Made by a program: the position numbers and the translations under genes | Shown: one piece after another, positions 17,045 through 26,112 of the stretch | Position numbering within the stretch: the stretch's first letter is position 1 | How the letters are laid out: the number at the start of each line of letters is the position of its first letter | Source of the DNA: Chromatiaceae bacterium | Lineage (GTDB): Bacteria; Pseudomonadota; Gammaproteobacteria; Chromatiales; Chromatiaceae | DNA length: 64,000 nt | Assembly (NCBI GenBank): GCA_027078745.1 | Contig: JALWWO010000006.1 | Coordinates: 101,788 to 165,787, forward strand | Direction of reading: 5' to 3' | Notes under the pieces: generated by a model | Told to the model about the DNA's origin: nothing | Seen by the model: only the letters and a program-made list of their open reading frames with translations | The model's database searches: none

Positions 17045-18534
17045 ACCGCGCTGATTTCGAGGCCCTCGCCGTGCAGGGCTACAATCGCATTCCCCTGGTC
17101 TGCGAAGTCCTGGCAGATCTGGACACGCCCCTGAGCGTCTATCTCAAGCTCGCCAACCGCCCCTATAGCTATCTGTTCGAATCCGTGCAGGGAGGAGAGA
17201 AATGGGGGCGCTATTCCATCATCGGCCTCCCCTGCCGCCAGTATCTGGAAGTGCGGGGACATCGGGTGCGCCGGTTCCTGGATGGAGACCTGGTTGAGGA
17301 AGCGGAGGTTCCGGATCCCCTCGCTTGGATCACCGCCTTTCAACAGCGTTTTCGGGTGGCGGAACCGCCGAACCTGCCCCGGTTTGCCGGCGGGTTGGTG
17401 GGCTATTTCGGCTATGACAGCATCCGCTACATCGAACCTCGGCTTGCCCAATGCCCCAATCCGGACAGCTTAGGCACGCCGGATATCCTCCTCATGGTCT
17501 CCGATGAAGTGATCGTCTTCGATAACCTCCGAGGACGCATCTATATCATCGTGCATTTGGATCCCAGCACCGGAGACACCTTTGCCGAAGGAGAAGCCCG
17601 CATTCAAGCGCTCATCACGCAGATGCGGCGGGAAATGCCCGCCCAACCCTGTTCTCCAGCGCGGCAGGTGCAAGAATCGGATTTCATCTCCGGCTTCACG
17701 GAGACGGGCTTTAAGGCAGCGGTAAATCGGATCAAGGAATATATCCTGGCGGGGGACTGCATGCAGGTCGTCCTCTCCCAACGCCTTTCCATCCCCTATC
17801 AAGCGCCCCCCCTGGATCTCTACCGCGCCTTGCGGGGCTTGAATCCCTCTCCCTATATGTATTTTCTAGATCTGGACCGCTTTCAGATCGTGGGCTCTTC
17901 TCCGGAAATCCTCACGCGGTTGGAAGATGGCCTGGTCACGGTACGGCCCATCGCGGGCACCCGTCGCCGAGGCTACACGGAAGCGGAAGATCAGGCCTTG
18001 GAACGGGAACTGCTCGCCGATCCCAAGGAACTGGCGGAGCATTTGATGCTCATCGATCTGGGGCGCAACGATGTGGGGCGGGTGGCCCAGGTGGGCACGG
18101 TGCGCTTAACCGATCGAATGATCGTGGAACGCTATTCCCATGTGATGCACATCGTTTCCAATGTGGTGGGCACCTTGCGGCCCGGCCTCAGCGCCATGGA
18201 TGTGCTCCGAGCCACCTTTCCGGCGGGCACGGTTTCCGGTGCCCCCAAGATCCGGGCCATGGAGATCATCGATGAGTTGGAGCCGGTGAAGCGAGGCATC
18301 TACTCCGGCGCCGTGGGCTATCTCGCCTGGAACGGCAACATGGACACCGCTATCGCCATCCGCACCGCAGTGATTCAGGATCAGCAGCTGCACATTCAAG
18401 CGGGCGCGGGCATCGTGGCAGACTCCCAACCGGATCTGGAATGGAAGGAAACCATGAACAAGGGCCGCGCTATCTTTCGGGCGGTAGCGCAAGCGGAGCA
18501 GGGCATTGACCGTCATGAGTGTGCGAGCAACTGA
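17041..18534 (+). CDS. trpE: Anthranilate synthase component I
   Basis: The enzyme is 497 residues from the ATG at 17041, which overlaps the gph stop; the open frame extends further upstream but is then in the rpe/gph region. It converts chorismate to anthranilate with ammonia from TrpG. The N-terminal domain carries the tryptophan-binding region '[19 protein letters not shown]' (residues 42-60). The chorismate-binding domain shows '[11 protein letters not shown]', 'PIAGTRRRG', '[13 protein letters not shown]', '[16 protein letters not shown]' and '[10 protein letters not shown]'. trpG and the rest of the pathway do not follow; the next gene, tilS, is on the opposite strand. Confidence 0.97.
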   Translation: MNRADFEALAVQGYNRIPLVCEVLADLDTPLSVYLKLANRPYSYLFESVQGGEKWGRYSIIGLPCRQYLEVRGHRVRRFLDGDLVEEAEVPDPLAWITAFQQRFRVAEPPNLPRFAGGLVGYFGYDSIRYIEPRLAQCPNPDSLGTPDILLMVSDEVIVFDNLRGRIYIIVHLDPSTGDTFAEGEARIQALITQMRREMPAQPCSPARQVQESDFISGFTETGFKAAVNRIKEYILAGDCMQVVLSQRLSIPYQAPPLDLYRALRGLNPSPYMYFLDLDRFQIVGSSPEILTRLEDGLVTVRPIAGTRRRGYTEAEDQALERELLADPKELAEHLMLIDLGRNDVGRVAQVGTVRLTDRMIVERYSHVMHIVSNVVGTLRPGLSAMDVLRATFPAGTVSGAPKIRAMEIIDELEPVKRGIYSGAVGYLAWNGNMDTAIAIRTAVIQDQQLHIQAGAGIVADSQPDLEWKETMNKGRAIFRAVAQAEQGIDRHECASN

Positions 18535-18627
18535 TAGCTAGCAACTAGTCTCCAGAGACTTGTTCTAAACCCGGGAACCGACCCTCGGCGGGGCAGGTCT
18601 AGGGAAAAGCGAGCCGCGCATCTGGAG

Positions 18628-19947
18628 CTATGACCGATTCACTTCTAGAAAATCCCTCCAGGCGCCCTCCCAGCGCACCCGAAAATCTGGTGCGCGCACA
18701 CAGCGCCAGCGATCACCCCGAGCGATGAGCTGATCGCCTGCAAACAGATAGGGCAGATAGGGACGCAGCCAGGGGGGAATGCCCGCCTCTTGGAAAAGCT
18801 GCTTAAACCGCCGATAGTGCCCCTGACCCGAGGGACGGCAGCCCCGTTCTTCAGCGGAAAACCGCACCTGCAGACCGCCTGGCCAATATTCCGCAGGGTC
18901 CACCGGTCGGCCAGCGGGATCGGTCAAGCGAAGCCGACCCAGGGGTTCGGGCAAGCTGAGTTCCCCCCACATCCAGCGAAGCACTGCTTTGGGTACAGGG
19001 GGCAGCGGGGGCAGGATGAAGAGATCGTCCCGATAGCGGCGGACTTCAGCCCCCGACCAGACCACCAACGGAGAACGATCCGGCGCCGCTCGAAGCACTT
19101 CCCGCTGAATGCGCCGCAGGTGTCGGCTGTCTGGCACCGGTAATGCCCGCCGGGCAATCCAGTGGCGCAGCAGGGCAGATTGTCGGGCGGGAGAAGCCGC
19201 CAGCAATTTCCGAATGGAAAGGCTGTTCGGGGTTCTGCCCTGGTAGCGGGGCAGTGCTTCCCCGAGCTGTTCTTCCAACAACGCCTGGGCTTCCGCGCAA
19301 TGGCTTGCAGAACGGGCGATGGTCGCAGCGCAGCTGGGCCAGCGGCTTTTCAACCTGGGCAAGACCTGATGGCGGAGATAGCTGCGGTCCAAAGCGAGAT
19401 CCTGATTCATGGGATCCGAGATCCAGGAAAGCCCCTGTTCTCGGGCATAGCGCAGCAGGGTTTCCCGATCTTCGTCCAGCAGGGGTCGCAGGAGTTGGCC
19501 CGCCCCCAGGGGGGCTTGCTTAGGCATGGCGGCCAGCCCTTTGAGTCCGCTGCCCCGCAACAAGGCTAGCAACAGGGTTTCCGCTTGATCATCCCGATGA
19601 TGGGCGGTGAGCAGGATTTCTCCGGGAGCGAGCAGCTGCCGAAAGACTCGATAGCGGGCGGAGCGGGCGAGGGCTTCCAGACTTTTTCCCCGCATTGGAT
19701 GCAAGTTCAATCGAAATCGCTTCAGGGGAATGCCAAGCCCTGCACAGCGCCTTTGACAGCGGGCTTCCCAAGCATCGGCTTCTGCCTGCAAACCGTGGTG
19801 CACATGCACCGCTGCCAACTCACCGGAAAGGGCTCGGCGGTTTTCTGCCAAAAGGTGGAGCAGCACTTCGGAATCCAAGCCCCCGCTATAAGCGACCCAA
19901 TAGCGGGGTGCGGGTGGAAGATGGGGAATGAGCGCCGAGAGGGACAA
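18628..19947 (-). CDS. tilS: tRNA(Ile)-lysidine synthase
   Basis: The protein has 439 residues. The N-terminal PP-loop ATPase domain carries 'AYSGGLDSEVLLHL' (residues 19-32), which adenylates C34 of tRNA-Ile2; a central and a C-terminal tRNA-binding domain follow, as in the long E. coli type. The enzyme changes the anticodon CAU to lysidine-AU so that it reads AUA. The gene follows the autotransporter gene on the same strand after 38 bp and may be read through from it. Confidence 0.95.
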   Translation of the reverse strand: MSLSALIPHLPPAPRYWVAYSGGLDSEVLLHLLAENRRALSGELAAVHVHHGLQAEADAWEARCQRRCAGLGIPLKRFRLNLHPMRGKSLEALARSARYRVFRQLLAPGEILLTAHHRDDQAETLLLALLRGSGLKGLAAMPKQAPLGAGQLLRPLLDEDRETLLRYAREQGLSWISDPMNQDLALDRSYLRHQVLPRLKSRWPSCAATIARSASHCAEAQALLEEQLGEALPRYQGRTPNSLSIRKLLAASPARQSALLRHWIARRALPVPDSRHLRRIQREVLRAAPDRSPLVVWSGAEVRRYRDDLFILPPLPPVPKAVLRWMWGELSLPEPLGRLRLTDPAGRPVDPAEYWPGGLQVRFSAEERGCRPSGQGHYRRFKQLFQEAGIPPWLRPYLPYLFAGDQLIARGDRWRCVRAPDFRVRWEGAWRDFLEVNRS

Positions 19948-19985
19948 GAGAAAACGGGCTGGCCTTCCCTGGCCAGGTGCAGCGG

Positions 19986-22289
19986 TCAGAATTCCAGACG
20001 CAGTCCGCCGCCGATGGTATAGGCGTTCAAATCGCTATACCCAAAGAGCTTGCGATAGTAGAGGAACGCGGAACGCCCCTTGGCGAACTGGGCCGACACA
20101 CCGATCCGCAGGTTGTAATAATCCTTGTCGTTGCGGTCCGTGGGCAAGGAAAATTGGGTGCGGCTCGTGTCCTGCACGAAATGGCCGACCACATTGTCCC
20201 CGCCGTCCTCAAACTCGTGCACCCATTCCAGATGGGCGCTGGGCTGGAGCACGCCCCAACTAGTGCTGATGGCATAGGCGACTTCTGCGCCAAGCTGACT
20301 GTGGAAGAAGGTTACATCCTGATCTTGGATGCGCACTGCCCAGCCCCCCCCGTCTGCCGTGGGATTGCTCATGCGTTCCTGATAGCCGTCTACATCCGTC
20401 TGGACATATTCCAATCGGGCAGTGGGGCCGAAGGACCAGGGACCGCGGGATAGGCTGTAACCGCCGCCCAGGGAGGCGGACCATTGATGACCCTTGAAAT
20501 CCGCAAAGGCGGTTTGATTCACGCGGATGGAATTGATTTCGTAGCGGATGCGGCGGCGCTGGTCGTAATCGTCCCAGCCATAGCTGAAGATGCCGTCCAG
20601 ATAGAAACCGTTGTCCTGATAATAGGTGCCGTACAGGCTCAGATGATAGGCATCGATATCTAGGCTGCCGCCGTTGCTGTCCAGATCCGTGTTGTTGCTC
20701 GTGTAGCCGAAGGCGAGGCCGCCGATTAAGTTCTCTTGGAACCGATAGTCCGCACCCAGGGTGATGGAAACAGCATTCGTATCAAAGCCTGCCGCGTTCT
20801 GGGTGCGGTCTCGATCTCCCGCGCTATAGGAACCGTTGATGAAGATCCCCCAGCGCCCAAAGCTGAGCACCTCATCTCCGGCGGCACCGCCCAGCCCTTC
20901 TAAGATCTGGGCGATGGGCAGGTTTTCCCCGTCCAGATTGACCGTCAACCCTCGAAGGCTCAGTCCGGTGATACCGCCCCGAAGCGCTGCGATGCGGGTG
21001 CTGAGATTGCGGAACTGGGCTTGTACACTGGTTTGCGCTGCATCGACTGAAGTGCTCGCCTGATCTGCGGTCACTTGACTCAGGGCGTGGGAAGCTTGGG
21101 TTTGGTTATTCTGCAGAGCGGCGCTCACCACCTGATCGCAATCTCGTTGCAGCCGATCTAGGGCAACTCCCTTGGGACAGATGGTGCTGATCGCAGCGGC
21201 AACCGACCGCTGTGGCGGCGTTCTAGCGATGGATTCCATGGCGTGATCGATTTCTTCTTGGGTCGGTCCTTCGGACTCCTCTTTCTCCACGCGGATGGTG
21301 ACGGGAACCGTCGCTTGGGCCCCATCCGCGCCCTTAACGGTGATGAGATCTTGCAAGGACTGGCCCGCCGCCGTGTCAGGGATCCGATAGCGATAGGTGA
21401 TGGTTTCATTCAATCCGGGCGCATCTGTGCTAAAGCCCGCCCGATCTGGGGTAGCAGAGGACAACCGGAAGGGAGGCGTTCCCGATCGGATCTTGAAATT
21501 CGCCCAAGGGGTATTTCCGGCTTTCCCCTGTAATTGCAGGCTGGCAGGTTCTACTTGAATGTCTTGAACGGGTGGTTGGTTCACCTGAATGGTGACAGGC
21601 AATCGGATGGCTGTTCCCGCAGCGGGCTGAATTTGGATGGAATCGGAGAAGCTCACGCCTGGCGCGGCATCCGATGGAATTGCAAAACGATAGGTGACAG
21701 CTTGATTGAGCTCGACGGAGCTTTGATCCAGTGTACCCTGGTTGGCGCTCAGATAGAAAGGATCAGTGCCCGCGATCACTTGAAAGCTGCCCTGTACGGT
21801 TTCCCCGGGGACGCCCTGAAGATTCAGCTGACTGGGACTGACTTTCACGGGTACTTCCTGCACTTGGAAAGTGGTTTCTGCTTGGGTGCCGATGGGGGCA
21901 ACGTCGAGATAAGAATAGTGCGCAGTACCGGAAAGGCTGACTAAGAGCCGGTACTTCCCGGGCAGCCTATAGGCATCTGGAGAGATTTCGAAGCGATCCT
22001 CAAAGTAGCCGACGTTCGCTACGGATTGCCCATCGAGGTAAGCGGGGTCCTCCTCACGATAGATAGAAACCCCGTTTCGATACAGCGTGATAGTTTTCGC
22101 ACCGGAAAGCGAATACGCCTCCGTTTCCACCCGCATATGGAAAACAACGGTTTCCCCGGGAGATACCACAGTAGGTTGAGCGGTCAAGCTAGTGATCAGC
22201 GTAGTTGCCCGGGCGGTGCTGGCTCCGAACAGAAAGAGAAGTACCCCAAACCATGGGTACAACGACCAAGGTTGCAATCGTATTTGCAT
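19986..22289 (-). CDS. Autotransporter with Ig-like passenger and C-terminal beta barrel
   Basis: A 767-residue surface protein. Signal peptide at residues 1-28 ('LFGASTARA'). The passenger region has an opening beta domain (30-145) and at least two repeats of about 100 residues (about 147-243 and 250-345); each begins 'V-x-P-x-x-L-x-L-Q-G' and has 'F-x-L-S' and 'Y-R-F/Y' landmarks, suggesting immunoglobulin-like folds. A helical linker (350-445) holds two cysteines about 14 residues apart and the segment 'VQAQFRNLSTRIAALRGG', typical of one autotransporter group. The last 290 residues form the barrel, ending 'YTIGGGLRLEF' with the terminal Phe for BAM insertion. The ligand is unknown. It is divergent from the EF-hand/radical SAM operon. 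Confidence 0.85.
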   Translation of the reverse strand: MQIRLQPWSLYPWFGVLLFLFGASTARATTLITSLTAQPTVVSPGETVVFHMRVETEAYSLSGAKTITLYRNGVSIYREEDPAYLDGQSVANVGYFEDRFEISPDAYRLPGKYRLLVSLSGTAHYSYLDVAPIGTQAETTFQVQEVPVKVSPSQLNLQGVPGETVQGSFQVIAGTDPFYLSANQGTLDQSSVELNQAVTYRFAIPSDAAPGVSFSDSIQIQPAAGTAIRLPVTIQVNQPPVQDIQVEPASLQLQGKAGNTPWANFKIRSGTPPFRLSSATPDRAGFSTDAPGLNETITYRYRIPDTAAGQSLQDLITVKGADGAQATVPVTIRVEKEESEGPTQEEIDHAMESIARTPPQRSVAAAISTICPKGVALDRLQRDCDQVVSAALQNNQTQASHALSQVTADQASTSVDAAQTSVQAQFRNLSTRIAALRGGITGLSLRGLTVNLDGENLPIAQILEGLGGAAGDEVLSFGRWGIFINGSYSAGDRDRTQNAAGFDTNAVSITLGADYRFQENLIGGLAFGYTSNNTDLDSNGGSLDIDAYHLSLYGTYYQDNGFYLDGIFSYGWDDYDQRRRIRYEINSIRVNQTAFADFKGHQWSASLGGGYSLSRGPWSFGPTARLEYVQTDVDGYQERMSNPTADGGGWAVRIQDQDVTFFHSQLGAEVAYAISTSWGVLQPSAHLEWVHEFEDGGDNVVGHFVQDTSRTQFSLPTDRNDKDYYNLRIGVSAQFAKGRSAFLYYRKLFGYSDLNAYTIGGGLRLEF

Positions 22290-22510
22290 GGAAACCCCCG
22301 ATGAGCAGTGTCAGCGCTGTCAGTTGTCACAGGAAAACAACTTTCAACTCGGATTCATGGATACCATAGTTATTCTAGGGATGCTTTGTCGATTTTGTCC
22401 AACAGAGAAGGAAAGTCTCGGGGAATCGTAGGGCTCCGCTGCACAGTCCGAGCTAGAACAATCCCCTACTCGCGTCCGGCTAGAATGATCTGGGTCTTCG
22501 TGGCTGTGCT

Positions 22511-22523
22511 ATAGTTAAACTAT
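22511..22523. promoter_or_regulatory. Short palindrome and -10-like element before the EF-hand gene
   Basis: Perfect 13-base inverted repeat atagtt-a-aactat about 57 bases before the GTG start. It overlaps a TATAGT sequence (22510-22515) that could be a -10 box for the plus-strand operon. No good -35 is seen. An operator role is a guess. Confidence 0.3.
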
Positions 22524-22579
22524 TCATCCTTTTATTTCTCCTTTCCTTGCAACCCTGTGGAAATAGAAGAGGTCAGAGC

Positions 22580-22873
22580 GTGAAAAGGTTTCGTTTGCCG
22601 GTAATCCTTAGTATTACACTAGGAATTCTGGGAGCAGTGCAAGGCTGTGCGGGACCCGAGCCAAGACCCCCAGAAGGGCGGCGCGGTCCCCCACCCTTCA
22701 GCCTGTTGGATCAAAATCAAGATGGCTATCTCTACTTGGATGAATTCCGCCAGCATCCCATCCCCCAGGGCACCCATGAACAGATTTTCCGGGAACTGGA
22801 CGCCAATGGGGATGGGGTCGTCACCCGAGAGGAATACGATAGCCACCGTCCACCAGGACCGCCACCCGCTTGA
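22580..22873 (+). CDS. EF-hand lipoprotein
   Basis: The product is 97 residues if read from the GTG at 22580; this start has an 'agaggt' ribosome site and gives a clean lipoprotein signal peptide ending 'GAVQGC' (Cys23). An ATG at 22547 in frame would add 11 residues before the basic N-region. After a Pro/Arg-rich linker come two canonical EF-hand loops, D44-E55 (D-Q-N-Q-D-G-Y-L-Y-L-D-E) and D74-E85 (D-A-N-G-D-G-V-V-T-R-E-E), both with complete calcium ligands. It should sit on a membrane facing the periplasm and bind calcium. It is the first gene of a six-gene run with two radical SAM enzymes; the link between them is unknown. Confidence 0.8.
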   Translation: MKRFRLPVILSITLGILGAVQGCAGPEPRPPEGRRGPPPFSLLDQNQDGYLYLDEFRQHPIPQGTHEQIFRELDANGDGVVTREEYDSHRPPGPPPA

Positions 22874-22906
22874 CGGGTTGCCGTTCTACCCTAGGAGTAT
22901 TTCGCC

Positions 22907-24334
22907 ATGAAGAAGACCATCGCGGAGATCATCGAAAACGCCCGTTCTCGAGTGGATGACTTCCGACGCTTGCAGAAATTGGGGTTGATCTATCGGGGGG
23001 ATTTCTTCCCCTCCGTGCACTATCCGCCCATCACCATGTATCAGCCCATCACTGATGACGAGCTGTTCGAAACCTATACCATGCCCGAGGATGGGCGGCT
23101 GGATGTATACGCCCACATTCCTTTCTGCCGGCAAAGGTGTGTCTTCTGCCATTATCCCCTCAAGCTCGGCACCGCTCAGGGCGATGAGAAGGATCGCTAT
23201 CTGTCTGCCATGGAACGGGAAATGGATATCTACATGGCCAAGCTCGGCATCGACCGCATCATCGCTCGGTCCATTCTGGTGGGCGGGGGCACGCCCACCT
23301 ATTTGAGCCTGTCCCAGCAGCGGCGGTTTTTCGAGATGATGGCCAAGCGCATCGATCTATCCACCTGCCGGCAGTACACTTTCGATGTGGATCCCAACAC
23401 CATCATCGGCGAGGAAGGGCGGGCGCGCCTTCAGATGATGCGGGATTATGGGGTGGATCGCCTCACCATCGGTGTCCAATCCCTGGATGATCAGATCCTG
23501 CATCTGATGAATCGCCATCACAGCGCCAAACAAGCCCTTGAATCCATCGAAGAAACGCATCGAGCGGGCATGACGGTGAACATCGAATTCATCTTCGGCT
23601 TCCCCGGGCAGACGGTGGAAGGCTGGGCGGAGATGATCGAACAGGCCTGTCAGCTCGGTGTGGAGGAAATCCAGCTCTATCGGCTCAAGATCGATGCCTA
23701 TGGGGATTATCAGGGACCGGTGAAACGCTTTATCGAAAAGCATCCCGAGCTCGTTCCCACAGTGGAGCAAACCCTCATCATGAAGCAGGTGGCCATCGAT
23801 ATCTTGGCGGAATACGGTTACACCGAGAACTTGCGGCGGGTGTTTTCCAAGGAATACCGGCATCATTCCCGCTACGCCCATAACCAATGCTGCCGGCTCT
23901 TGGATCAGATCGGCTTTGGGCTCACTGCCTTCAGCAGCCTGCGGGATCGGTTCGCCCTCAACACCCAGCACTTCGACGAGTACTACCGGCTCATTGATTC
24001 CGGTCATCTCCCCATCAATCGGGGACTCGTGCGCAGCCCAGAAGAACAGATCCGTTGGGCGATCATCTTACCCCTCAAAAATCGGTCCGCTCGGCGGAGC
24101 GATTTTCTGCGGGTGACGGGCAAGCCCATGGAACGCTATTTCCGCGCGAAGATCGCTAAGCTAGAAGAAGCTGGGCTAGTGGTTGAGGAAAAGGAGCGAT
24201 TGGTACTGACCAAATTGGGGGCCTTTTTCGCCGATGAAGTGGCCCAGCAGTTCCAATCTACCCAATACATGCCTTATCCCGCAGACCACTATGAACCAGG
24301 TCCCCTGCACCCCTGGAAGGACAATGTGCCCTAA
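22907..24334 (+). CDS. HemN/HemW-like radical SAM enzyme, substrate unknown
   Basis: A 475-residue protein with an 'aggag' ribosome site 9 bases before the ATG. About 60 residues precede the radical SAM core. The cluster motif is C74-R-Q-R-C78-V-F-C81, followed by 'LVGGGTPTYLS' near residue 125 and 'TIGVQSLDDQIL' near residue 195, all as in the coproporphyrinogen oxidase group. The C-terminal third resembles the HemN winged-helix domain ('GFGLTAFSSL', then 'LVLTKLGAFFADEV'). Relatives include HemN, HemW, the anaerobilin synthase ChuW and class C radical SAM methylases. The location between EF-hand and Spy-like secreted proteins does not suggest normal haem synthesis. Two glycosyltransferases end the operon. 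Confidence 0.8.
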   Translation: MKKTIAEIIENARSRVDDFRRLQKLGLIYRGDFFPSVHYPPITMYQPITDDELFETYTMPEDGRLDVYAHIPFCRQRCVFCHYPLKLGTAQGDEKDRYLSAMEREMDIYMAKLGIDRIIARSILVGGGTPTYLSLSQQRRFFEMMAKRIDLSTCRQYTFDVDPNTIIGEEGRARLQMMRDYGVDRLTIGVQSLDDQILHLMNRHHSAKQALESIEETHRAGMTVNIEFIFGFPGQTVEGWAEMIEQACQLGVEEIQLYRLKIDAYGDYQGPVKRFIEKHPELVPTVEQTLIMKQVAIDILAEYGYTENLRRVFSKEYRHHSRYAHNQCCRLLDQIGFGLTAFSSLRDRFALNTQHFDEYYRLIDSGHLPINRGLVRSPEEQIRWAIILPLKNRSARRSDFLRVTGKPMERYFRAKIAKLEEAGLVVEEKERLVLTKLGAFFADEVAQQFQSTQYMPYPADHYEPGPLHPWKDNVP

Positions 24335-24346
24335 TGGAGCGACTGA

Positions 24347-25069
24347 ATGATTCGACGAACCTATCTCATGTTCCTGGGCTGGTCGCTGAGCATGGCCGCA
24401 GTCGGGCAGTTCCTACCACCAGATCAGAACCCGCCCCCCTTCCGGCCGCCGCTTTCTGCTAGACCAGTACCCGGGCCGCCCGGAGCACATCCCCCCGAAG
24501 CCGATCCCCTGCGCCTGTTGATCAACAGTCCTGCAGTGCAAAGAGAACTGGCGCTGACGGAGGAACAGATCCGACGGTTGCAGCAAACAGAACAGCAGTT
24601 CCGCAAAGTCCAGGAACACTTCGCGCGGAACAGTAGCGCTGCAGAACGAGCTGCCTTGGCCCAGCGCGTCCGCGCGCAGGGCGGTGCCATCGATCAGATC
24701 CTGCAACCCAAGCAGCTTCAGCGCCTTCAGCAGATCATGTTGCAGCAATGGGGTCCTTGTCTGGCCATTCACGATCCCTACTTCATCTCTAAGATGGCAT
24801 TGACCGCAGCGCAGACAAAGGAAATCCAGGCCATTTGCCGACGCATGGCGCAGGATATCCGGCAGCTCGGTCGCAATGTGGGAAAGGGAAGTTGCCGCCA
24901 GGCATTGGCCGAACGCATCCGAGCGGAACGGATCCAGTTGCAAACTCAGGTGCACATCGAATCCTTGCTATCCCAGTCCCAGCGACAGCAGTTGGCAGCG
25001 CTGGAAGGCGAGCCCATCACCTTAGAACCCAGACTCCCGCCCGTCTGCCGACAGGAGGCTTCGCCATGA
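24347..25069 (+). CDS. Secreted helical protein, Spy/CpxP-like
   Basis: The product has 240 residues; I do not recognise a specific family. A signal peptide ('FLGWSLSMAAVGQ') is followed by a Pro-rich stretch (25-60). Two blocks of amphipathic helices come next. Each contains the L-T-x-x-Q/E-x-x-x-I pattern seen in Spy/CpxP and other LTXXQ proteins ('LALTEEQIRRLQQTEQQF' and 'MALTAAQTKEIQAICRR'). Four cysteines lie in the second half, spaced so that disulfides are possible. Spy-type proteins are periplasmic chaperones or stress sensors. The gene lies 12 bp after the HemN-like gene and shares ATGA with the next radical SAM gene, so all three should be made together. Confidence 0.7.
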   Translation: MIRRTYLMFLGWSLSMAAVGQFLPPDQNPPPFRPPLSARPVPGPPGAHPPEADPLRLLINSPAVQRELALTEEQIRRLQQTEQQFRKVQEHFARNSSAAERAALAQRVRAQGGAIDQILQPKQLQRLQQIMLQQWGPCLAIHDPYFISKMALTAAQTKEIQAICRRMAQDIRQLGRNVGKGSCRQALAERIRAERIQLQTQVHIESLLSQSQRQQLAALEGEPITLEPRLPPVCRQEASP

Positions 25070-26061
25070 ACCTACTTCCCCCAAAAACCAAGGAAGCCAT
25101 TCGCGCTTTGCTTCAGGCAGAAGGAGAAACGCAACAGCAACTCTTTCAAGCGGCGCGTCAAGTGCGGGAAGAAGCCGGTATGCAGGCGGTGAAGCTGCGG
25201 GGGGTCATCGAAATCTCCAACTACTGCCAGAAACACTGCGGCTACTGCGCGATCCGTCCCCAGAACAAGACCTTGGAACGCTATCGCATGGATGCGGACA
25301 TGATCTTTGAATTGGCGAAAGCGATCCGAAAGACGGGGATCACCACAGTTTTCCTCCAAGCTGGTCAGGATCCGAAGAGCGATGCCCTTGTACTGGAGGT
25401 GATTCCCCGCATCCGCACTTTGGGGGTCAACGTGCTCCTCAACCTGGGAGAAAAACCGCAGGAAACCTATCGAGCCTATGCGGAGGCCGGTGCGGATTCC
25501 TACATTCTGAAATATGAAACCTCCGATCCCGTGCTCTATGAAACGATCGTCGGTTCTCCTCTGGAAAATCGACTGCGCTGCGCCCGCTGGATTCGGGAAG
25601 CGGGCATGAAGCTCGGCACCGGCAATATCATCGGTCTGCCCGGTCAAACGCTGGACACCTTGGCGGAAGATCTGTTGCTTGCACAATCCTTGGCACCCGA
25701 TTTCGTCAGCGCTTCTCCCTTCATTCCCAATCAGCACACGCCCTTGGAAAACCGGGAGATGGGCAGTCTCTCCCTCACTCTCAACACCATCGCCCTCTGC
25801 CGCCTGCTCTTCCCCAAGGCCCTGATTCCTGCGGTGAGCGCTTTAGAGAAGATCCGCCCGGGGGGGCAAACCCTGGGATTGGCAGCCGGTGCCAATGTGC
25901 TCACCATCAATTTCACGCCCAAGCATTTCCGGGACCGCTACGCCATCTATTCCCAAGAGCGGTTTGTGGTCAGCCTCGGCCATGCCCGATCCACCGTGGC
26001 GAAAGCGGGCCTGCATTTGTTCCAGGCCGATCCTCCGAAGGGACAAGCTGCCGTATCCTGA
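25066..26061 (+). CDS. BioB/HydE-like radical SAM enzyme, substrate unknown
   Basis: The enzyme is 331 residues from the ATG at 25066, which overlaps the previous stop and has an 'acaggagg' ribosome site; the open frame runs further upstream but is not coding there. The cluster motif is C54-Q-K-H-C58-G-Y-C61, with 'EISNY' just before it. 'GTGNIIGLPGQT' near residue 185 matches the HydE/PylB/HmdB group better than biotin synthase. A BATS-like C-terminal region follows ('GANVLTINFTPKHFRDRYAIY'). HydE makes part of the [FeFe]-hydrogenase cofactor and PylB makes methylornithine, but neither pathway is seen here. The reaction is unknown. The next gene starts 51 bp downstream. Confidence 0.8.
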   Translation: MNLLPPKTKEAIRALLQAEGETQQQLFQAARQVREEAGMQAVKLRGVIEISNYCQKHCGYCAIRPQNKTLERYRMDADMIFELAKAIRKTGITTVFLQAGQDPKSDALVLEVIPRIRTLGVNVLLNLGEKPQETYRAYAEAGADSYILKYETSDPVLYETIVGSPLENRLRCARWIREAGMKLGTGNIIGLPGQTLDTLAEDLLLAQSLAPDFVSASPFIPNQHTPLENREMGSLSLTLNTIALCRLLFPKALIPAVSALEKIRPGGQTLGLAAGANVLTINFTPKHFRDRYAIYSQERFVVSLGHARSTVAKAGLHLFQADPPKGQAAVS

Positions 26062-26087
26062 ACGGATCTTTTTCTTATAAACTGATC

Positions 26088-26110
26088 CCTTTCGTTCTCT
26101 CGACGAAAGG
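26088..26110 (+). promoter_or_regulatory. Hairpin that covers the ribosome binding site of the first glycosyltransferase
   Basis: Perfect 8-bp stem: cctttcgt (26088-26095) pairs with acgaaagg (26103-26110), loop of 7 bases. The 3' arm contains the purine-rich gaaagg that must serve as Shine-Dalgarno for the ATG at 26113. Closed, it would block translation. No T run follows, so it is not a terminator. A TATAAA sequence lies at 26076-26081, just upstream. Confidence 0.5.
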
Positions 26111-26112
26111 TT

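Noticed and set aside
22907..24334. Reading the HemN-like radical SAM gene as the ordinary haem gene hemN or hemW
   Set aside because: Its long N-terminal extension, the operon partners and the C-terminal region argue against a simple housekeeping assignment, although the family is the same.
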